Source: UBA5078 sp051252515 (GTDB lineage: Bacteria > Pseudomonadota > Gammaproteobacteria > Pseudomonadales > Pseudohongiellaceae). From it: DNA of 64,000 nucleotides. A program made the position numbers and the translations under genes. A model generated the notes under the pieces. The model made no database searches. It was not told the origin of the DNA and was given only the letters and a program-made list of their open reading frames with translations. Location: contig JBPOFS010000004.1 of assembly GCA_051252515.1 (NCBI GenBank), positions 124,001 to 188,000 of the forward strand. Reading direction: 5' to 3'. This document shows, one piece after another, positions 35,127 through 43,477 of this stretch. Within the stretch, counting starts at the first letter, position 1. The number at the start of each line of letters is the position of its first letter.

Positions 35127-36671
35127 GTGCGCGAAAAACCTGACATCACTGCCACAGATGATCAAGAAAATTATCTTCTTCTCACACACGCAGGTATCGA
35201 CACTCATCAAGAACCTGTCGTGTACATGCGCAATGATTGTCATGTGTGTAAGTCCGAAGGCTTTTCAGCGCAAGGCCGTGTGCGCGTATGCGTAAACGAG
35301 CGCAGCATCATAGCCACACTCAATATCGTCACTGGCGATTTCCTAAGCCATCAAAAAGCTGCATTAAGCGACAGTGCATGGGAATTGCTCGGTGCTAAAG
35401 AGGGAGATAAAGCGCACTTCAAACACGCGGCCCCAGTGGAGTCTATGGCCTACGTTCGGGGCAAGCTCTATGGCAAAGAAATCACTCTCGACGCTGCACG
35501 CGCTATCATCACCGACATTCATCAAGCACGTTATTCCGATATTCAGTTGTCCGCCTACGTCACTGCCTGTGCTGGCAATAATCTTAACCAATCTGAAACC
35601 ATCGCTATCACACAAGCGATGGTAGACACTGGCCGACGCTTCGATTGGGGCAAGGGTGTGCAAGTACTCGACAAGCACTGCGTCGGTGGCTTGCCTGGTA
35701 ACCGCACAACTCCTATCGTCGTAGCGATTGTCGCCGCGAACGGTTTAATGATGCCGAAGACTTCTTCACGCGCAATCACCTCCCCCGCTGGCACTGCGGA
35801 TACGATGGAAACACTCACGAATGTTTCGCTATCGTTCGAGAAAATGCGCGATGTCGTCAACAGTGAAGGCGCATGTTTAGCTTGGGGTGGCTCAGTATCT
35901 CTTAGCCCCACAGACGATCTAATCATTCGCGTGGAAAGAGCCTTGGACTTAGACAGTGAAGGCCAAATGATCGCTTCGGTAATTTCAAAGAAACTCGCAG
36001 CCGGCTCCACCCACGTTCTTATCGATATACCAATAGGTCCTACAGCTAAAGTACGCAGTGCAGATTTGGCAGAAAAGCTAGGCAAAATGATGATCAGTAC
36101 CGGCCAAGCATTAGGATTAAAAGTAGAAATAATACTCAGCGACGGGAGTCAACCTGTTGGCCACGGTGTCGGGCCAGCGCTTGAGGCGCGTGACGTATTG
36201 GCCGTATTGCAATGCAGTGATACTGCCCCTCAGGATTTACGGCAACGCTCACTTAGTGTGGCGGCAAAACTTCTAGAGATGGGAGGTGCCTGTCCCGAAC
36301 GTGAAGGCTTAGCCCTCGCCACTCAAACGCTCAACAATGGGGCAGCGTGGAATAAATTCCAAGCCATCTGTATCGCACAGGGGGGATTAAAAACACCTCC
36401 AATCGCACCATTCCAGCATCCCATAATCGCGCAGAAATCTGGCATTGTCGCTCTATTCAATAACCGCGTGATCTCGCGTCTTGCGACCCTTGCTGGGGCA
36501 CCCAATGCACCCGCGGCCGGTATCGACTTACATGTACGCTTGGGTGATCAAGTTGAGAAAGGCCAGACACTGATGACCCTACATGCAGAGGCAGCCGGTG
36601 AACTCGCCTACGCGTTGGACTTTTATTACGCCCACCCCGACGTACTGCATTTAGAGGAAGAAGTTGTATGA
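35127..36671 (+). CDS. Archaeal-type thymidine/AMP phosphorylase family protein
   Basis: A 514-residue phosphorylase. The N-terminal domain (about 1-115) is an extra beta domain found in the archaeal AMP phosphorylase branch and absent from short bacterial thymidine phosphorylases. The core has RYSDIQLSAYVTACAGNNL, LDKHCVGGLPGNRTTPIVV, PKTSSRAITSPAGTADTME, and SDGSQPVGHGVGPALEA. Archaeal members convert NMP plus phosphate to base plus ribose 1,5-bisphosphate; bacterial members are annotated as putative thymidine phosphorylases. GTG 35127 is chosen because AAGGAG lies 7 nt upstream; the frame stays open into the phosphoketolase gene. It overlaps the next gene by ATGA. Confidence 0.9.
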   Translation: MREKPDITATDDQENYLLLTHAGIDTHQEPVVYMRNDCHVCKSEGFSAQGRVRVCVNERSIIATLNIVTGDFLSHQKAALSDSAWELLGAKEGDKAHFKHAAPVESMAYVRGKLYGKEITLDAARAIITDIHQARYSDIQLSAYVTACAGNNLNQSETIAITQAMVDTGRRFDWGKGVQVLDKHCVGGLPGNRTTPIVVAIVAANGLMMPKTSSRAITSPAGTADTMETLTNVSLSFEKMRDVVNSEGACLAWGGSVSLSPTDDLIIRVERALDLDSEGQMIASVISKKLAAGSTHVLIDIPIGPTAKVRSADLAEKLGKMMISTGQALGLKVEIILSDGSQPVGHGVGPALEARDVLAVLQCSDTAPQDLRQRSLSVAAKLLEMGGACPEREGLALATQTLNNGAAWNKFQAICIAQGGLKTPPIAPFQHPIIAQKSGIVALFNNRVISRLATLAGAPNAPAAGIDLHVRLGDQVEKGQTLMTLHAEAAGELAYALDFYYAHPDVLHLEEEVV

Positions 36672-37555
36672 GACAAATACTATTTGTCATGCCCGGTCAG
36701 GAAGCACTCGGCGCTTCATTGATTGCCGCGGGGAGTTTTGATAGAGGCGAACTTGAGTTGCGTCACTTCCCAGATGGGGAAAGCTATGTGCGCGTGTGTA
36801 GCGATGTAAAAGGAGCGCGGGTGGCTATACTCTGTCAGCTGCACCATCCTGATGAAAAATTTCTCCCTCTACTACTGCTTAACTCCACCCTTCGCGACCT
36901 AGGCGTTCATAGTGTAGGCCTGATTGCCCCCTACCTTGCCTATATGCGTCAAGATAAACGTTTCAAACAAGGCGAAGGGATCAGTGCACGATATTTTGCA
37001 CGCCTTATTAGTCAACAATTTGATTGGCTGCTCACAGTGGACCCTCACCTGCATCGTATTCACGCGCTAAGCGAAGTGTACAGCCTGCCCGCCATTGCCC
37101 TAACCGCCGTACAACCAATCGCACAGTGGTTGATTCAAAACCTAGCAAAACCCATCGTCATTGGCCCAGATGGAGAGTCTGAACAATGGGCCGCACAAGT
37201 CGCGCAAACGGCCAATTGTCCATTTGAAGTTTTAACCAAGGAACGGTTCGGCGATCGTGAGGTGAAAGTATCTGTTCCCCATGTTGATGACTATAAAGGA
37301 CATACGCCAGTGTTAGTCGATGACATTATCAGTACAGGACGCACGATGCAGCAAGCGGCGGCACATCTTATGGCTGCAGGAATGTGCGCGCCCGTTTGCA
37401 TTGGCGTGCACGGGATCTTTGCATCGGGCGCCTTAGAGGAAATGCAGACATCCGGCTTACGAGTCATCACTAGCAACAGCATTCCCGATATCAGCAATGA
37501 AATTGATTTGGCACCATTACTGCTAAAAGGGATCGCTCATTTAATGCCACGATAG
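36668..37555 (+). CDS. prs: Ribose-phosphate pyrophosphokinase homologue
   Basis: A 295-residue protein of the PRPP synthetase family. Family marks are ELRHFPDGESYVRV, LLLLNSTLRDLGV, APYLAYMRQDKRF, LLTVDPHLHRIHAL, GPDGESEQWA and the PRPP-binding loop VLVDDIISTGRTMQQAA. It is shorter and more diverged than the housekeeping Prs (about 315 residues), which should be elsewhere in the genome. Forward, it makes PRPP from ribose 5-phosphate and ATP; in reverse it could yield ATP or ribose phosphates. It overlaps the phosphorylase gene by 4 nt, and its end overlaps the convergent ATPase gene by 19 nt. Confidence 0.88.
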   Translation: MRQILFVMPGQEALGASLIAAGSFDRGELELRHFPDGESYVRVCSDVKGARVAILCQLHHPDEKFLPLLLLNSTLRDLGVHSVGLIAPYLAYMRQDKRFKQGEGISARYFARLISQQFDWLLTVDPHLHRIHALSEVYSLPAIALTAVQPIAQWLIQNLAKPIVIGPDGESEQWAAQVAQTANCPFEVLTKERFGDREVKVSVPHVDDYKGHTPVLVDDIISTGRTMQQAAAHLMAAGMCAPVCIGVHGIFASGALEEMQTSGLRVITSNSIPDISNEIDLAPLLLKGIAHLMPR

Positions 37556-40263
37556 TTTTTCTTAGCCAAAAATTTCTCAATCTCCACCAGCACGAGTACG
37601 ACGCTCGCAGCCGCAAAAACCACTAACCAATCTAATAAGTTAATGTCAGTCACCATGAAGATGCGCTGCGAGATAGGAAGGTAAGTGAATAGCAATTGTC
37701 CGATCATCACTAACGCTATGGAGATCATCACAGGCATCGCCCCCTTAAGCATATCCGCATGAAAAATACTCTGATCGAAGAATCGACAGTTCAATAAATA
37801 CAGGGCCTCAATCATCACCACTGTGTTCACAGCCATGGTGCGCGCATAATCCACATCTTGATCAATCTGCAAATACCACAGAAATACAGCGAACGTCACG
37901 ATGGTTGCACTGATCCCTACCAGTAAAATTCGACGCAAAACACTGCCAGTAATAAGCCCCTGTCCATAGGGACGCGGTGGGTGCAGCATGGCGCTTCGCT
38001 CGGTTAACTCGAACGCTAATGCCAATGATAAAGTCACCGTCGTCACCATATTGATCCACAATATTTGCGGTGCGGTGACCGGCAACACCCATCCAAACAA
38101 TATGGCCAGCAGGACGACACCAGCCTCCGCAAGTTGCGTTGGCAGCATAAAGAGCAATGACTTCACGGTGTTGTCATACACTGTGCGCCCTATCGTCACC
38201 GCCTGTGCAATAGTCGCGAAGTTATCATCGGTTAAAACAATATCGCCGGCCTCTCTGGCTGCATCGGTTCCCTTCAAACCCATTGCCACACCAATATCCG
38301 CCTTTCGCAGTGCTGGTGCATCATTCACTCCGTCACCCGTCATGGCCACGACATGGTGCTGCCTCTGCAACGCAGCCACTAGCTGCAATTTGTTAGCGGG
38401 GCTTGTCCGAGCATAGATGTCTACGGCTTCAGAGGCCGCTTCCAACGCCTTCGAATCCATCGCGTCCAAGTCCTGGCCGGTAAGCACTTTGTTTGCATTC
38501 AGCCCGAGTTCTTTCGCAATGGCTTTGGCAGTAATGGGATTATCTCCCGTGATCATTGTTACGCGAATGCCCGCTTGATGGCAGTAGCTAATCGCGCTTA
38601 TTGCCTCGACGCGCGGAGGATCACTGATGCCCACAAGAGTGAGTATTGCCATTCCGGTTTGTACATCCGTGTCCTCAAGAGTCGTTTTAGTATTAGAAAA
38701 TTCCTTATAGGCAATTGCGAGCACCCGCATGCCTTGCTCGGCCAAAGTGGCCACCTTGGTTTGCCAGGCCGCTATATCTACCGGTTCGATCCCGTTCTCA
38801 CCATATTGCTCTGAGCACATGCGCAACACACTCTCCGGGGCCCCCTTCAGGGCCACAAAGCTTCTTCCATCAACAGCCGCATGCAATGTGGCCATATAGC
38901 GTTTCTCGGAATCAAAGGGCAAAGCATCTAAGCGAGGAAAGGTGGTATTACTTGAGCTTCTTTTCAGTCCTTGCTTATGTGCCACAACGACGAGCGCGCC
39001 TTCAGTAGGGTCACCGCTAATTTGCCAATGCCCCTTTTCATCCAGCATCGTATTAGCATCGTTACACAGCAATCCAGCAAGCGCCGCACGGGCAATAACA
39101 GGCTCCCAGCACGAGGCATGTTCACTTAACTCGCCTTGAGGAGCATAGCCTTCACCGCTCACTTTAATGCTTGTCCCCGCAGTTTCAATCACTCGCACCG
39201 TCATTGCATTAGCCGTCAACGTGCCAGTCTTATCGGTACAAATGATGTCGACTGACCCAAGTACTTCTACCGCAGGCAAGCGCCGCACAAGTGCATTGCT
39301 ACGAGCCATCCGCACGACACCGATAGACAGTACAATGGTCACAATGACTGGCAACTCTTCCGGGATTGCTGCCACGGCAATAGCAATAGCGCTCTGGAGC
39401 ATTTGCGCAAAGCCGTAACCGTGCACCGCCATGCCATATAAAATCGTCACCGCACATAATGCCAACACTACGAAAGTAAGATTGCGTGCCAATGCCGATA
39501 ATTGTTGTTGTAAATGTGTCGTTTGCGAACGCACACTGTCGACCAACTGATTGATCGCACCAATTTGCGTAGTCGAGCCAGTATGAGTCACAACCCCCAT
39601 CGCCGCGCCCGCCACGATCATCGTTCCCATAAACACCATGTTATGACGATCGGCAATCGATCCTGATTGAGAAATAGCCTCGCACTTTTTATCACTAGGT
39701 TCAGACTCGCCAGTTACCACCGACTCATCACTACGCAACTCTTTACTTTGTAGCAGTCGCATATCCGCGGGAACACGATCTCCTGCCTGTAAGGACACGA
39801 CATCCCCAGGAACCAGCTCAGTGCTGTCGAGCGTTTGTAATTCTCCATCGCGTAATACAATACAATGCGTGGTCGTCATCGAAAGAATGGAGTTCAGCGC
39901 CTCCTCAGCCTTGCCCTCCTGAATAAATCCGATGATGCCATTGATAAGAACGACAACAAGTATGACGCCGGCGTCAATATAGTGTCCGAGAAAATAGCTG
40001 ATACCGCCGCTAGCCAACAAGACATAGATGAACAGGCTACGGAACTGTCGCACTAATCGTTTCCAGGCAGGGGTTCCCGCAGCCACAGGCAATTCGTTGC
40101 GACCAAACTGATCTCGGCGCTCAGCGGCACTGGATTCAGTTAGCCCGTCTACTTGACTGTGCAAAGCAGCGAGTAACTCTTGCTCGCTGCAGGCGTGGGG
40201 ATGCTCTGGAACTACAACGGCGTGCACAGATTCGGTTTTAATACGTTCTGAAGACCTGCTCAT
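37537..40263 (-). CDS. P2-type cation-transporting ATPase (Ca2+/Na+-like)
   Basis: A 908-residue inner-membrane ATPase. It has the N-terminal cation-ATPase cap (about 20-90), actuator TGES motif (DESVVTGESEP), membrane helix 4 motif AAIPEELPVIVTIVLSIG (PEEL in place of the PEGL of SERCA and Na,K-ATPase), phosphorylation site CTDKTGTLT, and hinge MTGDGVNDAPALRKADIG. This is the P2A-like group. The transported ion cannot be told from sequence by eye; Ca2+, Na+ or H+ are open. It follows the MBL/beta-CASP gene after 15 nt in the same operon. Confidence 0.92.
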   Translation of the reverse strand: MSRSSERIKTESVHAVVVPEHPHACSEQELLAALHSQVDGLTESSAAERRDQFGRNELPVAAGTPAWKRLVRQFRSLFIYVLLASGGISYFLGHYIDAGVILVVVLINGIIGFIQEGKAEEALNSILSMTTTHCIVLRDGELQTLDSTELVPGDVVSLQAGDRVPADMRLLQSKELRSDESVVTGESEPSDKKCEAISQSGSIADRHNMVFMGTMIVAGAAMGVVTHTGSTTQIGAINQLVDSVRSQTTHLQQQLSALARNLTFVVLALCAVTILYGMAVHGYGFAQMLQSAIAIAVAAIPEELPVIVTIVLSIGVVRMARSNALVRRLPAVEVLGSVDIICTDKTGTLTANAMTVRVIETAGTSIKVSGEGYAPQGELSEHASCWEPVIARAALAGLLCNDANTMLDEKGHWQISGDPTEGALVVVAHKQGLKRSSSNTTFPRLDALPFDSEKRYMATLHAAVDGRSFVALKGAPESVLRMCSEQYGENGIEPVDIAAWQTKVATLAEQGMRVLAIAYKEFSNTKTTLEDTDVQTGMAILTLVGISDPPRVEAISAISYCHQAGIRVTMITGDNPITAKAIAKELGLNANKVLTGQDLDAMDSKALEAASEAVDIYARTSPANKLQLVAALQRQHHVVAMTGDGVNDAPALRKADIGVAMGLKGTDAAREAGDIVLTDDNFATIAQAVTIGRTVYDNTVKSLLFMLPTQLAEAGVVLLAILFGWVLPVTAPQILWINMVTTVTLSLALAFELTERSAMLHPPRPYGQGLITGSVLRRILLVGISATIVTFAVFLWYLQIDQDVDYARTMAVNTVVMIEALYLLNCRFFDQSIFHADMLKGAMPVMISIALVMIGQLLFTYLPISQRIFMVTDINLLDWLVVFAAASVVLVLVEIEKFLAKKNYRGIK

Positions 40264-40278
40264 CGAAAGACTGCCTCT

Positions 40279-41682
40279 TTAAAACACGATACTTTCGCCG
40301 AGCGCTGGGATATCGGCACGGATACCATGGTCATCCCATAGCTTTTGAGACAAGGTATCTAGCGCCGTTGCCTCCCCGTGCACCAAGATTACTCGTGGCT
40401 TATTTTTAAACTCGAGCACCCAGCTTATAAGCTCACTCTGCCCCGCGTGCGCGGAGAAGCCGCCAAGGGTTTCCATCTGTGCGCTAGCCTTAAACTCATC
40501 TCCAAACATACGGAATTTTTTCTCGCCATCGACAAGTCGACGACCCAGTGTTCCCTGCGCTTGAAAGCCAATAAATATGACTGTGTTTTTATCATTCCAG
40601 ATGCGGTGTTTGAAATGGTGACGAATGCGTCCCCCTGTGCACATCCCGCTACCGGCGATAATAAGCGCTCCTTTCTTGACATCATTAATCGCGATGGACT
40701 CTTCGGAACTATTGGTAAGCTTTAATGTGGGCAGGAAGCTTTGCAGCGATTCACGTCCGAACTTCGAAAGAGAGCGTACGTCCTCACTATCGAGAATGTT
40801 CAACCAATGGTCATACACTTGAGTGACTTCTATCGCCATTGGGCTGTCCAGGAATACCTGCCAGTTATCTAGTTTCCCAGCATGATAGAGACACCCTAAA
40901 TGATAAATAATCTCTTGCGCTCGCCCTACGGCAAACGAGGGGATCATCACATTGCCGCCACGTTTCCATGTCTCGTGTAGAACCTCTTCCAATTGTTCTA
41001 CGGTGTTATCCATACTGCGATGATTGCGGTTTCCATAAGTGCCTTCCATCATCACCACATCGGCCTCATGCAAAACTTCCGGATCATTCATGAGCACCGA
41101 GTCAGGCTTGCCGAGATCGCCAGAGAACACAAGCCGGCGCGATTGCCCTTTCTCCACAAGCTCTAACGCCACAATAGCGGAACCAAGAATATGCCCCGCA
41201 TCGTAGAAAGTGAGCGTTGCCTCAGCTCCCAATTTCTTTGGCGTCCTATAGGGGCTGGCTTCACATAATTTTAAGACCTGCGCGACATCCTTTTCAGTGT
41301 ATTCTTCCTCGATCAATGGGCGACCACTGCGTTTGCGGCGCAGATTCTCATGTTCCAAGTCTCGGTGATAAAGACTCGAGGCATCTTCGAGCAAAATCCG
41401 CAAAAGACCTTTGCTCGCCCCTGTGCAATAAATTGGTCCAGTAAAACCATGATGAACCAAACTCGGTAGTAAACCAGAGTGGTCTAGATGCACATGGGAC
41501 AGAATCACCGCATCGATGCTTGCCGGTTCAAATGGAAAACCCTCTCCTTGAATCCGTCTTAAAGCATCCCCGCCTTGGCGCATACCGCAATCCAACAGTA
41601 CTCGACCAACTGCCGGGGACTCCAATAGATGACAAGACCCTGTGACTTGCTGTGCTGCACCATGAAACGTCAGTGTTGCCAT
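40279..41682 (-). CDS. MBL-fold beta-CASP RNase-like protein with RNA-specificity domain
   Basis: A 467-residue metallo-beta-lactamase-fold protein of the CPSF/YSH1-like bacterial group. Zinc motif HVHLDHSG is at 63-70 (His63, His65, Asp67, His68), followed by YDAGHILGSA, FSGDLGKPDS and, in the beta-CASP part, MEGTYGNRNH, FAVGRAQEI, IAGSGMCTGGRIRHH, and GFSAHAGQSEL (RNA-specificity motif) with VHGEATALD. Such proteins are endo- or exoribonucleases or RNA 3'-end processing enzymes in the cytosol. GGAG lies 5 nt before the ATG. It leads the operon with the P2-type ATPase. Confidence 0.92.
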   Translation of the reverse strand: MATLTFHGAAQQVTGSCHLLESPAVGRVLLDCGMRQGGDALRRIQGEGFPFEPASIDAVILSHVHLDHSGLLPSLVHHGFTGPIYCTGASKGLLRILLEDASSLYHRDLEHENLRRKRSGRPLIEEEYTEKDVAQVLKLCEASPYRTPKKLGAEATLTFYDAGHILGSAIVALELVEKGQSRRLVFSGDLGKPDSVLMNDPEVLHEADVVMMEGTYGNRNHRSMDNTVEQLEEVLHETWKRGGNVMIPSFAVGRAQEIIYHLGCLYHAGKLDNWQVFLDSPMAIEVTQVYDHWLNILDSEDVRSLSKFGRESLQSFLPTLKLTNSSEESIAINDVKKGALIIAGSGMCTGGRIRHHFKHRIWNDKNTVIFIGFQAQGTLGRRLVDGEKKFRMFGDEFKASAQMETLGGFSAHAGQSELISWVLEFKNKPRVILVHGEATALDTLSQKLWDDHGIRADIPALGESIVF

Positions 41683-41866
41683 ATATGCTCCGTCATTGCG
41701 TTATATTCGAAAAATAGTGTTTACTTGATAAGCCTACGCTCATTGTCACCAGCAATTAATGATCCAGATCAGATCTATGTTGGAATAAACGATAGAAAAA
41801 TGAGGTCATCTTCGATGAGCCCTAAGTGGCTAAACATCGAAAGCGCGACCTAACGGAGATTAATCC

Positions 41867-43078
41867 ATGAAAAAATGCCTTACTCTTATTGCCGCATCCA
41901 CCTTATCGTTAGCATTGACTGCGCCTACTTCAGTGCTAGCGCAGTCTCCACAAGCCCTGCCCGACGGGCCTGGCAAAGCCCTAGTCGAGACTCTTTGCAC
42001 TAGCTGTCACAGCATCGCCACCATTACCCGCGCGGCCGGCTTTAGCAGTGCCGATCAATGGCATGACCTGTTCGCCACGATGATTGAACTGCCCGACGCG
42101 CAAGCCAATACCATTGCTACCTACCTAGCCGAGCACTACCCAGAGGACACCTCTCGACGCCCCACGTTAATCGCAGGGGATGTTGAAATTGAGATTATTG
42201 AATGGCTCGCCCCAACCTTGGGCCAGCGCGTCCGCGACCCGGCTCAAGCCCCTGACGGTTCGATTTGGTGGACAGGCATGTGGGCAAGCTTGACGGGGCG
42301 GTTGGATCCAGCCACTGGGCTTATGGAAGAATACCGTTTGCCCCCTACCGCCCGTCCACACACTATCGTGCCAGATGCACAAGGCAACATTTGGTATACG
42401 GGCAATAGCAACGCGACTATAGGAAAGCTGAACCCATTAGATGGCACGGTGACAGAATACAAGACACAAGCCCGTGACCCGCACTCCGCTATATTTCATC
42501 CTAATGGCAATCTCTATTTCACAGCCCAAGGAGCCGGCATGCTTGGCCGCGTCAATCCAAGTACTGGCGCAGTCGATGAAATAGAAACCGAGCCCCGCCC
42601 TTATGGCATCAAAGTAGGGCCCGACGGAACTGTATGGGTGGCCTACAACGGCACTAACAAAATCGGCGCTTTGCACCCAGACACCATGGACATCCGCTAT
42701 TACGAAGTGCCTGACACCAGCACCCGCATTCGCCGACTCGACTTGGACAGCCAAGGTATCGTGTGGTTTGTGAACTCCACAATGGGAAAAATTGGGCGAT
42801 TAGATCCTGCCTCTGGCGATATCAAACAGTGGGACTCACCAAGTGGCGCCTCGTCCCACCCCTATGCGATGGCCGTGATCGATGACGTTATCTGGTATAA
42901 CGAATCAGGTATGCGACCTGACGCTTTGGTACGCTTTAATCCTCGCACCGAGTCATTTCAAAGTTGGCCAATCCCCTCTGGCGTCGGCATAGTCCGCAAT
43001 ATGGGAACTACAACAGACGGCGACTTATTGATTCATCAAAGCAGTTCGAATCGAATAGGAATGGTGAAGATCGATTGA
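41867..43078 (+). CDS. Cytochrome c - Vgb-like beta-propeller fusion, exported
   Basis: A 403-residue periplasmic protein. The signal peptide ends at VLAQS; a small cytochrome c domain has one heme site CTSCH (44-48); then a six- to seven-bladed propeller of the streptogramin-lyase (Vgb-like) type has repeats such as APDGSIWWTG, VPDAQGNIWYTG, FHPNGNLYFTAQ, GPDGTVWVAY and DLDSQGIVWFVN, each followed by IGRLDP-like segments. Fusions of this kind occur beside quinoprotein dehydrogenases. The substrate is unknown and the Vgb lyase residues need an alignment to judge. Confidence 0.85.
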   Translation: MKKCLTLIAASTLSLALTAPTSVLAQSPQALPDGPGKALVETLCTSCHSIATITRAAGFSSADQWHDLFATMIELPDAQANTIATYLAEHYPEDTSRRPTLIAGDVEIEIIEWLAPTLGQRVRDPAQAPDGSIWWTGMWASLTGRLDPATGLMEEYRLPPTARPHTIVPDAQGNIWYTGNSNATIGKLNPLDGTVTEYKTQARDPHSAIFHPNGNLYFTAQGAGMLGRVNPSTGAVDEIETEPRPYGIKVGPDGTVWVAYNGTNKIGALHPDTMDIRYYEVPDTSTRIRRLDLDSQGIVWFVNSTMGKIGRLDPASGDIKQWDSPSGASSHPYAMAVIDDVIWYNESGMRPDALVRFNPRTESFQSWPIPSGVGIVRNMGTTTDGDLLIHQSSSNRIGMVKID

Positions 43079-43126
43079 GAGCCAGACACTGGCATTCACA
43101 AGTGTAAGTAAGAGACAATGTGACTC

Positions 43127-43160
43127 GTCGAACCAAACGCCAATAACTGGCTGGTTCGAC
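43127..43160 (+). terminator. Hairpin between propeller and DUF6447 genes
   Basis: GTCGAACCA pairs with TGGTTCGAC, with a second inner stem GCCA/TGGC, a 3-nt bulge and loop ATAAC. There is no U-tract. It lies 48 nt after the propeller stop. Confidence 0.55.
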
Positions 43161-43191
43161 TTGAACACACTAAAGACATAAGGATTTATGC

Positions 43192-43431
43192 ATGAGCACG
43201 ATCAAGATTGACGAAGTTGACTATGATTTGGAAAGCCTGCCTAAAGAGGCAACAGACCAACTACAGAGCATTCAATTTATCGACCAAGAGCTAGCGCGCC
43301 TACAAGCACAAGCGGCGGTACTACAAACAGCACGCAATACTTACGCTAGTGCTTTAAAAGCGGCTCTTCCGACTAAGAAAGCGGCAGCTCCAGCGAAGAA
43401 AGCGGCTGCCCCCGCTAAGAAAAAACGTTAA
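43192..43431 (+). CDS. DUF6447 small protein with Lys/Ala/Pro tail
   Basis: A 79-residue protein. Residues 1-60 match the DUF6447 pattern: IKIDEVDYDLESLPKEA, then LQSIQFIDQELARLQAQAAV and LQTARNTYASALKAALP. The function of the family is unknown; the heptad-like region is probably a short coiled coil. The last 18 residues are two and a half copies of a KKAAAPA unit ending KKKR, similar to histone-H1-like tails of DNA-binding proteins. The repeats are also seen at the DNA level near 43375-43425. It is flanked by a hairpin on each side. Confidence 0.8.
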   Translation: MSTIKIDEVDYDLESLPKEATDQLQSIQFIDQELARLQAQAAVLQTARNTYASALKAALPTKKAAAPAKKAAAPAKKKR

Positions 43432-43454
43432 ATTTCATTATGGCGTATTGGGAT

Positions 43455-43474
43455 AAGGGGGCCTTCGCCCCCTT
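43455..43474 (+). terminator. Terminator-like hairpin after DUF6447 gene
   Basis: AAGGGGGC pairs with GCCCCCTT around a CTTC tetraloop, followed by TTGTTCT-like sequence (a weak U-tract). It is between convergent genes and may serve both. Confidence 0.75.
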
Positions 43475-43477
43475 GTT

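Noticed and set aside
31681..41682. RuBisCO III-type archaeal pentose bisphosphate pathway
   Set aside because: No RuBisCO or ribose 1,5-bisphosphate isomerase is in the window; only the phosphorylase and the PRPP-synthetase homologue are present.
43370..43428. Short tandem repeats near 43.4 kb as a possible microsatellite
   Set aside because: They encode the KKAAAPA tail of the DUF6447 protein in frame.
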